Source of the DNA: Cruorifilaria tuberocauda
Lineage: Eukaryota; Nematoda; Chromadorea; Rhabditida; Onchocercidae
Assembly: GCA_013365365.1 (NCBI GenBank)
Contig: JABVXU010000091.1
Coordinates: 62,001-126,000 of the forward strand
Length of the DNA stretch: 64,000 nucleotides
Direction of reading: 5' to 3'
This document shows positions 25,801-40,800 of this stretch, in pieces. Within the stretch, counting starts at the first letter, position 1, and every line of letters begins with the position of its first letter. The notes under the pieces were generated by a model, which ran no database searches, was not told the origin of the DNA, and saw nothing but the letters and a program-made list of their open reading frames with translations. The position numbers and the translations under genes are program-made.

Positions 25801-28800
25801 TTATTTTGTGTAGCAGTTACTGACTGAATTGTTTTTAAAAATTAATTTTCTAGAATGTCTTGTAAATCACTGTAGGTTGATGCAAATTTCACGGATGATG
25901 TAGGACAAACTTTGCTTAATTGGTCTTCTGCATTTGGCACTGCTGAAATGGTGACATATTTGTGTGATAAGGGCGCCGATGTAAACAAAGGTCAACGCTC
26001 CTCATCGCTACATTACGCTGCTTGTTTTGGTAGGTCAGATGTAAGTTATTTTCATATCGAATGAAGGTTTTTTTCGGCATTTTAGCTTATTTATTTATTT
26101 ATCTTTATTTCAAGATTGTGAAAATTTTATTGAAATACGGAGCAAATCCTGATCTTCGTGATGAGGAGGGTAAAACAGCATTGGATAAGGCACACGAAAG
26201 AAGTGAGGAGGAGCATCAGCTGGTAGCGAATATTCTGGAAAGTCCAAGCGCCTATATGCAGAGAGTTGATGAAGGTAAAGTAAAATTATTCCTTATGCAA
26301 TTAGATCTTTCATTGAATTTTTCAAAGAAATAATTTCTTTAACCAACTTCCACTCTTGGTCGTTTCGATAACTGATTCTCTTAACAGTTGTTATAATTGC
26401 TACATATTTGAGTATCTGTATTATGAACATAATTCTAAAAATATACTTTTATCTTGTAATATTATGAAATAATGAAGTGTTCAGAGAATTAATATAGATG
26501 TGGAACTTTATACTTGGACAATTAATGAATGTGAAACTCAAAAGTATTTCAAACTTTTGGTTTAGAAAAGGTAACGAAGGGGAAAGCTGATATTCCAAGT
26601 GAAATATCAAGTGAAAAGATCGATCCCACTATAGTACGTCAGTTATTGGAAGAACTTTTACCAGTTTTGTGCGATGTTTATCAGGTAAGGTGATTGTTTC
26701 TTTCATTCTGTGAATTACCGCTTGGAGACTTCACTAACTGGTCATGCGCATTTCTCATTTTGAATAGTGGCTGTTTGGCAAAGTATTCTGCTACAGTCCT
26801 ATCGATTCTTTAAAAAAACCATTTGCAAAAATCACTAACTGAAATGTAAAATCTTGCTCGATGCAACTGCCCATATCATTCTATATTATCCAGTGGTCAA
26901 GATTATTGATAACACTTATTCTGATAAGAGTAAAATAGGTGAAATCTCAAGCTACTACAAAATTTATATTTTGAATTAAAATTGTAGTTTCTTGGCATGT
27001 TATTATTGCATTTTATACTGTTGCTGAAACCACAAATTTGCCAACAAGTTGCAGCGTTCACTTGGCGCTGGCGTTCATAGATCCAGTTTGTCACTTCTTC
27101 GCAAAGCTATCCATAATATATCACCTGAGTCAATGGAATCACTGGTTAGTAATGATAACGATGGAATCGACATTTCGAATGATATCTCTTTTTCTCGTGG
27201 TCAGCGGCTTGCTGAAAATCTTGTCAGCGTTCTGATGATAGGTTTGGAACATGAGGACGATATTGAATCGCATGAAAATGTGTTACATGTATGTGCTTAA
27301 TCAAAGGTTTCACAAATATTTTTAGCTGGTAGTGGATTAATAATGCATAGTTTTTTTCTTTTTTTTTATTCATAAACAAGAATAACAAATTAAATATGGG
27401 AGTGTAAGATACATACATGCTGTTATTAAAAAATAATTGCTCTGAGCAAGTAAAATACTTATTTTTAATAAAACGATTAGGCAATATACGGACTATTTGA
27501 ATACGCGATTGAATACATTGTACAGCACAGTTGAATTTTATAGATTATCAAGTCGTTGTTCATGAAAAATACCGAATTTTGGTTAGAACAGTTGGTGCGC
27601 GTCGGAATTTTCGAAAAAGTTAAAGCTATTGCAAATCAACCAGTAACACCAGTTAAAAGTGCTGCTGTGACAACAACGGTCATTGATGAGAGTGATCACT
27701 TATCAAACTCTTTATCTGTTACAGTCATGGATAACATGTTTATGAAGATAGATGAAGTTTCACAAGGTTCAGTTGATTATAACTCATATTTCTAGTAAAC
27801 AAGCAACGCATATTCTTATCGTATAGCATACAAATAGTGGTTTGTCACAAATAAATAGTTGCAGAGGAAAGTTCTAGCGTAAGAAATAGGCAGCATTTCA
27901 TAGCGAATGCGTCAGTGAGCTCCATTGATGAAAATGCAATGTCTTCAACAGTTATATCACCAGTTAAGCAAAAAAATGATCACACGATCGTCAACATACC
28001 CGCTCATGTAAGTTAAATATCTGTGAAAAATTCATGATTGAAACGTGCAGTCTTTCATGTTTTATTCTTCTTTGTTTTTTGATCAAAAATTTTCTAGCTT
28101 CATCTGAATCAGAACCGTAGATTTTGTTTCCAGAATGGTGATTCACATAATACACCAATAACTCCATCTTCAAGTATAAACGCTGTAACTCCACCTAGTC
28201 CGGAAGCATCTGAAACTGATTCTGTCACTCCGAGTTTGTTTTTCTATCAGTTGTTATATTTGAATCATAAGCGTAGATTTTGTTTTACCAATTTCGCTGT
28301 CAATAACTATATCTAATAGTTATTGACGGCGAAATTTGACTGTTTTGAGGAATTTCAGCAGAAAATTTGATTGGGATGTATTGTTTCTTGACCTTGCCGT
28401 TATTCTCAAAATTTTTTATCTCTATATTCGTTAGTACTATTTCACGGAGCCCCGGATATATAACTCTCATTTTTTTTTCCATAGATTATAGAATTATTTT
28501 TATAGTAACTTACAAATATAATATGGACGCTGATCTTTTGTCGGCAGAAGATGATCAGTGGGAAATTATACAGGGCAAGAGCTACCGATGGAAAGATTGG
28601 AGAATGATAAAGAGTCGAGATTCCTTTTTTATATGGTGCGATGCTGTGGCTGTGGAATTCAGGTTTTTTTTTTGATGTGAAAATTTTGGTGCGTTATGAA
28701 AAGGAATTTCACGATCAGGTGCCATCTTGAATTGGAAGTTTATCTCATTGTCTCCATTCAGTTTTACCAATATTTTCAGCGATGGTAGTAATGGCTGGTT

Positions 28801-31800
28801 TCGCTTCATGTTAGATGGTCAACTTAATACTATGTATAGGTATTCCATTTGTCTTAAATTCTTATTATTGTTTCCTTCTGTTATTTCAACTTTTATCCGA
28901 TCACATACTTCTAGTAGTGGAAGTCCAGAGGCCGGTTCTGACAACGCTGAAACACGTGGTGAGTTTCTAGATAAGCTCACTAAAGCTCGGAATGCTGTGT
29001 TGCCAGGCAGCTTGCTTCATTCGATATTTAGTGTACCGGATGCCAGCAAGACGGTATTTGTTTTCATTTAAACCAGTTTATAATCAATTTATTATGAATT
29101 TGTTCACAATGTGGGATCGAAATATTTTGATATATTAGGTTTATAACAATTTAAACTAAGGACATATTTGATATTTTTACTGCTTTAATATTATATATAT
29201 TTAGATTGAAATTGGCAATTGGATTTTAGTTTCGCCAAAAATTAATGAACTTACTGTAACTAATCGTGACGGGAATCAGCAGCGTTTGATCATTGTGGAG
29301 GATTTACCAGGTTTCATTTTCGAGTCAAATCGCCAAACAAGACACTGTTTTCAAGCGGAGAGGACTCTAGGTTCGTTTAAACATATCTTTTGAACTTGTG
29401 AAATGCGTTTGTTATTTAAATTTCCATCATGAGTGCTTTATTTAAGGTTCATTTGTACAAAAAAAAATAATTGAATTAATTTAATTTTTGTTACCAGATG
29501 TTTCGTATATTTCTAGGTTTGGACTTCGTTACTGGATGGGCCGCACGGGGTGGAGGACGACGTTTGCGCTTCCGCGCGGAAACTCGAAAAGCAAAACTAC
29601 AGGAAATGGCGAAAGAAATTTGGGACAACTATTTGAAAGAAGCTCAGTCAAAGCCACGCGATGCTTTGGTTGAATTGCAAAAAGCATCATCTACAGTTAA
29701 GGTTCGTATAAGTGATGCATGCGGATAAATATGAATCTAGAAGTAGGGTGGGTAGAAGCTTATAACAATATTAATAAAAGAAACGAACAGCCGTTTTATA
29801 GACTGCTGGAGTACTGTAAGACATGTCTTCCTGTGGTGAAGTTCGGGTTACTTCTCTGTTGCAGAAGAAAAAATTTCATTCAGGTTTTCTACTGTTTTAG
29901 TTGATTTTATTTAAGAAAATTTGCGAGGGAAAAAGTGGTCGACTGCCTGAACATATGCTTTCGGAATTAGAGGCAGCCTTGAAATGTATGCATTCTTCTG
30001 TTATTAACGACCGTCTGCTGTCAACTTTTGAGTTGTCGATATCTGGAATTGTTGACGCTTTATTGGCATATTTGAAATTTATACAAAGGGACACAGATTG
30101 TGGAATGGCAGTCATTTTTCGAAGGGTTAACATTCTTACTTATTTCTATTTTTTTAATGCTTTGTTTCAAAAATTTTCTATTTTTGTCCCTCTACCAATC
30201 AACTTATGCCATTTGCGTTGTTTTCAGACAGAAACGTTTTTTAGGTTTTCGTAGACCAGCGTTCACTTTCGGCCCTTGTGTGTAAAATTGTATCGGTTCT
30301 AGATGCCGTAGAAAAATTTCCTCAGTTTCTGTATGACACTCCTGGTGGTTCATCGTTTGGTTTACAATTACTTAGTCGCCGTATCAAATTGAAACTGGAA
30401 CAGTTTAATCCGAACACGCCGTCCCAGATACAGTTATTGAATCGGTAATTTTTCTTACTGTTAATAAGGAAATACGTGTTAGATTATATAATAAATATAT
30501 ATATTAGTCATTCATTGTGGAGTATGCTTTCTTAGTTCAGGTATCTTTAAACAGGCGCATTTTAAATATTTTAGTAGCTGAAAGAGTTATTAGAGATCAC
30601 TCATTGTTCATGCAGCAAGCACAGATATCATTTGTAAGATTCTTTGTTTACTGTTTTATTAAATTTTAGATCGGGTAGGACAATGAAAGTAGAACCATTG
30701 TGTACTGTGAAGCAATTGAAATGTTACATTTTACGAATGGTTGCTAAACAGTGGTATGATCGAGGACGTGAAACCTTTCATTTCGTGCAGGAAATAAGAG
30801 ATGCAAAAAAACGTGGGACAAAAATTTCATTCACCTACACTACTGACTTCGATGACAGAGGTTTTTCAATACTTTACTGTTTTTATCTTTTTGGCTTAAC
30901 TTTGGATTTAATCAGGTCCATACTGAGCTTATGGTAAGTGTAATAATTGAATATTACTTATGACTCTTTGACTAAACACAAATAAAAATTGTTTTAGCTA
31001 ACCGCTGGATTATCCTTATGGTGATGCTTCAGATCGTTCCATTTTAAACTGTCATCATTTAGGACAGCAATGGGGTTGATACTTAGACCAAGTGTATTCG
31101 GTATTTTCACTATACTTTTTGAAGTTTTTTTTTTAACTGATAATTCTTTCAGGCATAATTTACTGGTTGGGAACAAATGGGAAAACAGTAGCCGAATGGA
31201 CGAATCCTGCAAGCGTTCATGTTGTTTTTGTGACAAGTTCTGATGGTGAACGCTTACCATACGGCCAGCATGAGGACATTCTAAGTCGGGAAGCCCTGAA
31301 TTGTCATACCTCTGACGATAAGTGAGTTTTTTGGAAAAGAAAATAGAGTTTGCATTTTATAATTTCCGATGAGTTTTTCAAGATTTTGACATTATAATTG
31401 ATCCATTTATAGAAACGCTCATTTTACAATTGATCTTGGTATTTATTTTTATCCAAATGCTTATACCCTTCGTCATGCTCGTGGTTATGGACGTTCTGCC
31501 CTTCGTAACTGGCTTTTGCAGGTTTATATTGTATTTTCGAAAATCAAATATTTCAGTTGAAGAACTAATGATTGGAAGTTCCGGAGCGAATTGATTTGAC
31601 AGAAATTTGTCCTTCTGGATGCATAAAGTGCAGTTTTATCTGTGAACAAATAAATTTAGAAGGAGAAATTTTCGTTGTAACGTTGTGTGCTCTGTTTTTA
31701 GGGTTCTTATAACGGTCAAATATGGGATGTACTTGTGGTGCATGAAAACGATGTCTCTTTGAATTATCCAGGTTCCACTGCAACATGGCCAATTGTTTGT

Positions 31801-34800
31801 TTAGAGGGAAAAGGTGTGTTTATGTATATTACGAGAATTAGTTGCTTTTCGTTTTAATTTATTTTTATCACGTTCATGAAGTATTGTTAATTGCTACATA
31901 AATATAAATTGTCATAAATATATATTTAGGCCCGTATAGATATATACGCATTGCACAGAATGGTAAAAATGCCAGTAATCAGAATCATTATTTGTCACTG
32001 TCGGGCTTTGAAATATATGGTGATGTTGTTGATGTCGTGGTAAGTGTTTAAACTTTGAAGTGGTTTTTCTTTGCTTATCTGTCTATAATAAAAGTGAAGC
32101 TTGCCACGTCCACTTTTCCACTTTTTTATTTTTAAGAGTTAATCATAAGGAAGAGAAGTGCTATCAAGGTGCTTCAAAATTTTATGGATTTTACACATCA
32201 TATATTTACAAGAAACATGAGTGGTTCTTTAATCATGACAGAACCGTTCTTAATACTTCATTTCTATGATTGTAGAGAACTATTTTTTTCAGGTAGATGA
32301 TTTTAAAATGCTGGATGAAAAACAAAGCGTGAACAGCAAGCGACCAAAGAAATGTATCACTAATATTAAAGAAATATCAGCGAAGGAGAGTACTGTTAGT
32401 GAAGCATCGCTCGGTTCTGCAAATGCTGACATATGTTTGGCGACCTCATTTAGTGATAACAGTGTTGCACATTTACCTGGTGGCCAAAGTAATAATAAAG
32501 TTGTAAGTGGTATTGTTGGGTCTGACCTGATGCTCAGCACGATAAATGCGATGAAGAACAGGTTTGATAGATTGCATCTTAGAGAAGCTACCTATATTTG
32601 GAGTTTTTAAAAAAATCCGTGTTATTTTTCTTTAAAATTTCAACAGAATTGTTTTCTAAACTGTTAAATTATGGTTTTATTATTTTTTAATGTTTCAAGA
32701 AACAGATCAAATGAATAATAGGACTTAAGTTCTGCACCGTTTGAGCAAGGCTACTTATATTGCTCTAAGATGTCTTTGTTGGAGTTCTAGGGCATTTCGC
32801 TATCGCCGTAGTTCACGTTTGGTGGCAGTAAATGTAGCAGGACGTGGACGTGGGGTGCGTATAGCTAACATACCTGATACGATGGCGTGTCAGGTCGGTA
32901 GTCGTGTAATTCGAGGTCCAGATTGGAAATGGGACGATCAAGGGAGTAATATGGAAGGCACAATAATATCTCTCGTCGATAACAATGGTGAATTTGTATT
33001 TCGGCCTTAGCTAGCAAAAATTTTCAGAACGAAAAGTGAATTACAATATTTAGGTTGGGTTGATGTTCAATGGGATGATTGCACATCAAATTCTTACCGC
33101 TTCGGCGCTGACGGAAAATATGATATTGAACTGAAATCTGTTGCATGGACACCGGTAAATTCGCATTTTAAATATTTTTATTAAATCATTTTGTCCAGTT
33201 ATTTAACTTCATCTTCTGAAGTGAAAGTTTTAGACTTTGCGTCGAAGCTTCCGGATGATTGGTTCGCGACGAGAGGATCATGCTGCAACTACATTATCTC
33301 CCGCCGGTTGCGATCAAATCCCTCCAGGATTCACGTAAGGAAGTTCTTCTTTTAGTAATTTTGTATTATGAAGTGAAATTCAAAATAAGATTCATTGCAT
33401 TCATGCAAGTCTTTTTAAAATATGGAAGCCTCACAATTTGATTCATTTTCAGAAAACAGCTTCCTTCAGTTCCTCACGCATTTGTAGATTATAGTTCTAC
33501 AGGAGTATTACATAAAACAAAGCCTGGTGATGCACCTTTTTCTCAGTATCATCAAATTGTCAGTTCCGGTAGCAATACCGAAATAGGTGGTGTGTTTTAT
33601 TTTTTTGTTTATTACAATAAACGTTCATAATGTACCGCGCATGTTTTCATGAAAACTTTCCAAAAAAAATTTTCACGTTCTGACTCGCATTTTTGCGGAA
33701 TGAAACATGGAATGTTCAAAGCCATTATTTCCACTTATTTTGAGGTTTTGATCGGAATATATCCGACTGTTGCCTTCAGTGTGGCCCACGAAAACACCGT
33801 ACGAAAGACCGTGCTAATGTTTTGGACTGTTCTAACTCACAAAAATCAGAAATTAATGCAGAAAAAGACGAAAGTAGGTCTGAAATAGTCCGTTAATAAA
33901 TCACTTTGATCCTTCTATGTCTTCAAATGTTGCCTCTTGTTCAGTAAGTCAATGAGAAGTCGCATATTTTCAGACAGTCCTGATACTAAAATTATCACTG
34001 CAAATCAGTTATCTTCAACTATTACACAAAAATCGATGTCAACTACAAATTTATTTGATGTAAAAGTTTGGTTATTTAATTTGTGCAAAAGTGATTGAAT
34101 AGCATTAAATTTCCTTTTTCACCGAAACTTGAGTATTACTGATATTTTGCTTGGTTCTCACATTTTAGTCGTCGAAAATATGATTCTGCATTCACAGCTT
34201 GAAAATGGTCATCATTTTGATTGTAAACGGCGAATTTATATCCATCGAAAATTTTGTTTATGATTTCAGGGAGCTGAAGCAATGAAACGAGCATCAGTAG
34301 CATCAACAAATCAAGCAGCGAGTGCAGAATCTTTGCAGCATCAGACACCATCTTTAGAAAACCTATTGGCACGTTCAAAAATATTCGATGACCATATCCC
34401 GGAAGTTGTCTCGGATGATATACCTACAGTTGAAAATCAGGGTACAACTGGTGAGTTTTCATTTTTTCAAAGCGTCAAGGTCGCTCCACGTACTGTTAGA
34501 GTAACTATCTATTTATTATTCCTTCATTTGATTTGCCAGTAAACTAAAGCATAAGTTTCTGTGTGCTTTATTCTGTAGTAAATCTGTAACTTGTATCAGA
34601 TCGTCGCTTTTCATGTCTGCTTTCTTATCTGTGAAGTTTAATCTCACGGCCAGTTCTTTTTCTCTGTTCCTCATATCCTGTAAACATATAACAAATATTG
34701 GTTTGAGGAGAAGCAGAACATGGTTGCTGATCTATCAATGCAAATATATAAGATTCAAAATTATTTCTAGAGAGTTTATTTCCATGACTTTTCTTCACGA

Positions 34801-37800
34801 TTCCTACGGTGTTTATGTTCTTTTTATTAAATACAACCTAATTTAATGAATTTTCACGTTTCATCCTTCTTGTTTGTCGTTGAACATAGATTTTTTATAA
34901 AAACTTGTGTTCATTCGTAACTTCAGGCTCTTCAACAGCTGTCGATACTGATCAAGAAAGCATTTCTACAAATAACTATGCTGGTTTGGATACCAGCATT
35001 GAAAGTTTTGATGGTGCAGTCGCAATTATCGAGCAGGCACATGACGTGAATGTTTCTCTGGAAACGAGGTACGATTTGAAAGTTTGGCTGCAAAAAAGTT
35101 CAGATGAGAATAGCCTTATCCGTAGCTCTTTTTTCATCATATCTAAAGGCGATACTTTCCTTCGTCGTTCGTTGAATTAAGTATTTGAAGCACATACGTT
35201 GGTGGCTCTCAGCCTGTGTTACTTGGTCAAGATCATGACACCTATGCAGAAATACGAATAAATAAACAACGTGACCCATGTTCATATCCTCAAGATTCGG
35301 TTAAATCCACTGTACAGAATGATTCAGTTCTTGTAAGTAATAGTAATACGACATCGTTGGAGGAAGCGAATGCACGAAATTTAGCCAAGTAAGTTGCTTT
35401 ACAATTGTTTTTATATGCTGCATAAAGGACAAAGTCATAATGGAAATCCAACGCAGTGTTGTAGTTTTATGAAACTATCGTCGAAAAAACTAGAAATCTT
35501 GTACAAAATGTTGATGATCAAATTATATTTCAGAAAGTCCTTTGTGTAGTTATGCTCAGAAAGTAGATCTCGTGCTTTTTTCTGCATTGTAACTTCACTT
35601 TTTATGTCGTCATGATCTTCAAGGCATGATTGAAGGTTGATATACTATTGCTTTTCTACTGTAAGTCTACACAGTTCTTGCTTTAGTCGTGTCAATTAAT
35701 TCACATATCTCATGTTTTTTGATCTTTGTGCACGGCCTGTTTGTAATAAATAGCTTATTTCTGAATTAGAAAAATATTGTCTAATAAGGAGCTAAATTCC
35801 TATCAGCTACTATTAACGGGTTATTAATCGCTGCTAACCATCTCATCTCAATCAAACAATAATTAAATCTTCAACAAACGAGAAAGCCTTCATCAAAAAT
35901 CTCATCAGTAAAACATTTAATTTCTACAGATCGTATCAGTGAAACAAAACAACTGACGCAAACCTAAAAACTTTCGCTGCAACTTTCGCTAGGTCCTTGT
36001 CTTCTTGCGCAGCTGAAAGAAATCACACATTGAGGCGTCATTTATAAGATTATGCTGAATGCAAATTTTTTTATGCTAATACCACCATATTCAGTTTGAG
36101 TGTCAGTGCTCCAAATTTGGTTGTTTTACGACAACTTCAACAGTCGGGAACAATATCAAACACTGATCAAGTGTTCATGCCTGGTGATGATGATTTGGTT
36201 CGGAATATTTTGCACGATTTCGCCAGCGATCCGTTACGGTTTCGTAATCTACGTCGATTTGCTCTTATAGGAAGCAGTTCAGCCCTGATTAATGATGGTG
36301 ATAATGGTAAGCTTTCTTCGGAGCACTTCTCGGTTTACTTCAGTTGTTTTTTACTCATAACTATTTAATATGTTTTTGTGCTTGGCATGTTAAAGATGAA
36401 ACGAATTAAATCAGTAAGTAACAAATATTTATGCCTTTTCTTCATTTTATATATTGGTAAAATACGGTTAATTTTTATACCTCTTATTACGGAAAACTTA
36501 CCATGTTTCTGCATACTACTCATTCCATATTAATGAGTGCTTGATTGTATTTGCAATTACAAACGCAGTACATGAAGTTTGTAACTCGCAGTTTGAATCC
36601 TATTATCTTGTCTTTTGTGAGGGCTCAGTATTTATTGTAGCAATGCTTGATTCTACTCGGCGATGTTTAGTCGATGAAGAACGTGGACGAATAACGGACG
36701 AGTTTGGAACGTTGACTCATGAAATTATTCGCAGAAATGCCGATAAAAATAGTGAAGTCAGTGATCGCATCGATGTTATTACACCAGTTGCTGGTAAGTG
36801 TTAGTGTTAATGTTTTCGAGATAAGAATTGAAGTTGCTTTTGTCGAAAATTGAGAAAAATAATTGCAATATATTCAAATATAATATTTCGGCAAACCCTC
36901 TTTATTTGTCACTGTTTTAATTTATTTATAGATGATGAAACGAGTGAAAGCAAACTAGAAGATGGTTGGAAACAGGAGGAAGGGAATCTTTCTGAGCTAC
37001 AAGGAAATACGTTTCCTTTGGAGCCTGTGAAAATCTCGTTGGTACCCATGATGTTGCAGTCGTTTAATTCCGAAAGGAGAATCATAAGTATTGGTTATAA
37101 TACATCGATTAGAACTTTTGTTTTGTATATTAGCAATTTTTTTGATGTCTTTGTTTTTACAACTCTGAAATTATACGTTTAAGATATATAGAAGCAACGA
37201 ATTGTCATGCTACTGATTTAATATCTAGATGAAGAAGACAGAAAGATGAATTTGCCGTCTTTTTTTGGATTGCTGTTTTGTTTCTACGTTGTCTGCTTGT
37301 GATTTATAGCTGAAGAAAATAGTAGTCATCGTGAAGCAGCGATAGATGAAGTATCAAGTGCTAATAGCACAGTTTTTTATTCTACTGATCGAAAAGCATC
37401 TTTAAATTCTTGTTCACGAAAGCAGTTTTTAGGTATTTTTTTGTTTTGCTTTTAGTTTATTTTAAGGTCAGGTAACTTTCAGTATTAGGAACTTTTTACA
37501 TGACATAATTTTACATTTCATTCTTCTTTTGGTAGTACTGCAGTTGTTTACTTTACTGGTGGTTAGTTATATGTGAATATTTAAACGGAGATTTTTCTGA
37601 TAAAGTTGATTCACCGATGGAAGCAGTTGGGTCTAATCAGCCAGATGGTCCCCAAGCAGCATTTGAGAAACCTTCGATAGGAACGGGTTACCGATCGGCT
37701 TCTGGGACGCAGTCTGTTGCCTGTATGTATTTTTATCCATTTTATAGTTTTGATAAACAAGAAGGCATATTTTTTCCTTTTGGGCTCATAAACTATTGTT

Positions 37801-40800
37801 CATTATTTTCATTGGTATATTTTTTATTATACATATTTTTTCCATACTTTGTTATAAAAAAGTGCCGTTATATGTTACCAAAATATTAGTATACGTATTT
37901 TCAAAGTTATTCGCAAAGAAATTGTGACTAATTCTATTGTTAAAGAATTTTTCCTATATTTAATATGGATTGATATCTTCACTTCAGGTTCCCAACGCAA
38001 TATACAAAGCAGTGGAGGCACTTTTCGTTCTCGTTTAGGTAGTTATGCAGATGTTTTACGCACTGTTGTCATGCAACAAATCATTGATTCTGGTGGTTCA
38101 TTGAATGGTCTCGAGTTAGAAGAAATTGAGGTCTTCATTCATAATGTTACTCCACCTATTTCAGTAACAATCGATTACTTGCATCACATTTCAATAGCAA
38201 TATTGGGAAGGATTTTCTATACTCATTATGTGGGATTATGAATCAGAAAATATACTTTATTATAGTTGAAATCAAGTATTATTGCCATGGAGATTTCATG
38301 CCCATATTTGCGTGATAGCTTGGATCGTTTCACTTGTTGTTCACATTCACTTCAGGATGACATATATGATGATGAAATACAAGATGAAGGTAATGAAGAT
38401 GATTGTGATGAAGAGTATGGGAATGGTTTATCTGTGGAGGCACTCGCAGAAGCAGCAGCTGCTCTTCGTGGGCAGTCTAGTGGAGGAAACATTGGATCCA
38501 GTGGAGAGCTGAAATTTAATTGGAAGCAAGTGGGGTATTTTTCTTGCATTCAGTTAATTTGTTACTGTAGCCTTTTTTATGAGTGGTTGAATGTGCTTAA
38601 ATAGAGTATAGATTATGTTTCGGAATGAGAAAGTTCTTAGTTTTTGTATTTGAGAGCTCTTCATTGTTCTTATTCTTTTTATTTGAAGATTGTAATGGGT
38701 GAAGCTGGAAGACTGATAAGTGATCGAGGTTTACGAGTATCAACCTCCCCAAATGATAATAAACAGAACAGAGGAGGTCTTAGTCGGAATTGGGATGATG
38801 AGTTTGTTTTAAAGCATCAATTACCTGCTTTAATTCCTGCTTTCGATCCTCGTCCAGGTAGAACAAATGTCAATCAGGTATCTTTTATTATCATGTTTCA
38901 CTTTGCTTTGTTGTTAGTTGCTTCCTTTGTATTCATAAGGTTTACTTTGCTGTCGCTAAATTATTGTGGGTAGATTTAATAATGATATGGATCCTCTATA
39001 ATGTAGTATCATGTAGTCATATATCGTTGTTGCAGACCCAAGATGTCGAATTGCCACAGGATATCAGCGAGTCTCAGAGTGATGCAGTGTTCCCTTCTCC
39101 ATGTTCAATGTTACATTCGGAAAACGAAGTATGATTCAGAAGATTAAATTTGCTAAAATTATTTACATTTCGATGCTATTTTTCAGGAACCAGAATTGCG
39201 TCTCTATCTTCAAGGACCCAATTTAGTGAATATTAGTAATGTTACTATCGAACTGGATGATGATGATAGATCAATATTTTTCTACCTCCAGCAGCTTGTT
39301 CAAAGTGTTGAGTGGGGACAGGTGAAACTATAAAATAATATAATATATACTGCCCTTTTACATTGATAAAGACCATATTGTAGTGATATACGTAATTTAT
39401 ACTCATATAACAATTGCTGAATTTGATGAATGAAATTCAGATTATTGCATTTATTATGTGCTGTATCCATTCAGTTTGCTACGATTACAGTGTTAAGAAT
39501 CTTCGTAATTCGGTTATTAAATAAAATTGCAGAAAAATGAAAGAACAAGGCGTGCTTGGGAGCCGACATATACACTTATTTATGGAGATGTATGTGACAA
39601 TAATGAACTTCCTCAAACGGTTAATAAAAAAATTGCAGAAATGAGTGGTGTCCCAGAAAATGTTGCTAGCGTAAGTTCAGTTGTTTTAATGTACTTGGAT
39701 TTTTGGTTTAGAAATTGTGGTAATTTTTCCGTTTGCTTTGTTCGTCACTGAACTTTTTTTTGATTAAAAGAATAATATCTGGTGATGAATGATAGAATTT
39801 GTAATATTGAACTTACTCTTATTATCTTTAAATTTTTTACGTTGTTAAATCAATGCCTCAAGTAGGACGAAGGTCATTATCAAAAAGTGGAACTCCATGC
39901 TAATAGATGTAAGTTCTATACACAAATTTCAGGTGTTGGCTGTTCTTTCAAACCTATATCGAATTATTGTAAGTGTAATGGAATATGAAATGACGACAGA
40001 TATTTTTGTTAGTGAAAAATTGACTCAAAAACTGATGCAAGAGCTGGCAGATCCGTTGATTGTTTCTGCAAGAGCTTTACCTTCTTGGTGTGATGAACTC
40101 GTTTTCAAATATCCATGTTTATTTAGTGTCGAAACAAGGCTAGTCCGCTTTCAATTTTTATGGAGTTTTTGACGCAGATTTGCTATTTTTACTGATCAAT
40201 TTTGATTAAGATTACTAATTTTCTGACTAAGTCAAATGTTTCCGAAGGCTCTTTTTCTCTTCTAAATATATTCATTTATTTTGATGTATAGTACTTCTTT
40301 CTCTAGTGATGGACAAAGTACTGTGAACTAAAAAGTGGAGTGTGAAATCCAAAGACTTGGAAAGAGAAGTTTCATTATAATGGCTGTTATTATGCTATTC
40401 ATTTTTTTTATAGGATTAATTATTTTCGAGCTACTGCATTTGGCACTTCGCGTTCAATTGTATGGCTACAAACTCGTCATGATCAGGTGCGGAATTTAGT
40501 GTGCAATCCCTTCATTTCAATGTGTTTCGAGCTGATAGTTGCAGCGACATATTATTTATTAATCAGCTAGTAAATAGCGAAACAGTGACCATATCATGTA
40601 GAATATTTTAATGTATAATTAACAGATGCTTGAGCAATCTCGTGGTGCGTCAAGTGCTGCGGCAGTATCGAATTTTACTGGGAGTCGTAGAGATGATAAC
40701 TATCCGGAGTTTCGAATAGGTCGAATTAAACATGAACGCATTAAGGTATTTTCTCAAAAAGTTAATCTTTACAGATAAATGATTCGGAAGTTGTAGATCG

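Noticed and set aside
33649..33888. 79-codon frame within hecd-1
   Set aside because: It falls in the intron between exons ending about 33590 and starting 33974 and has no HECTD1-like sequence.
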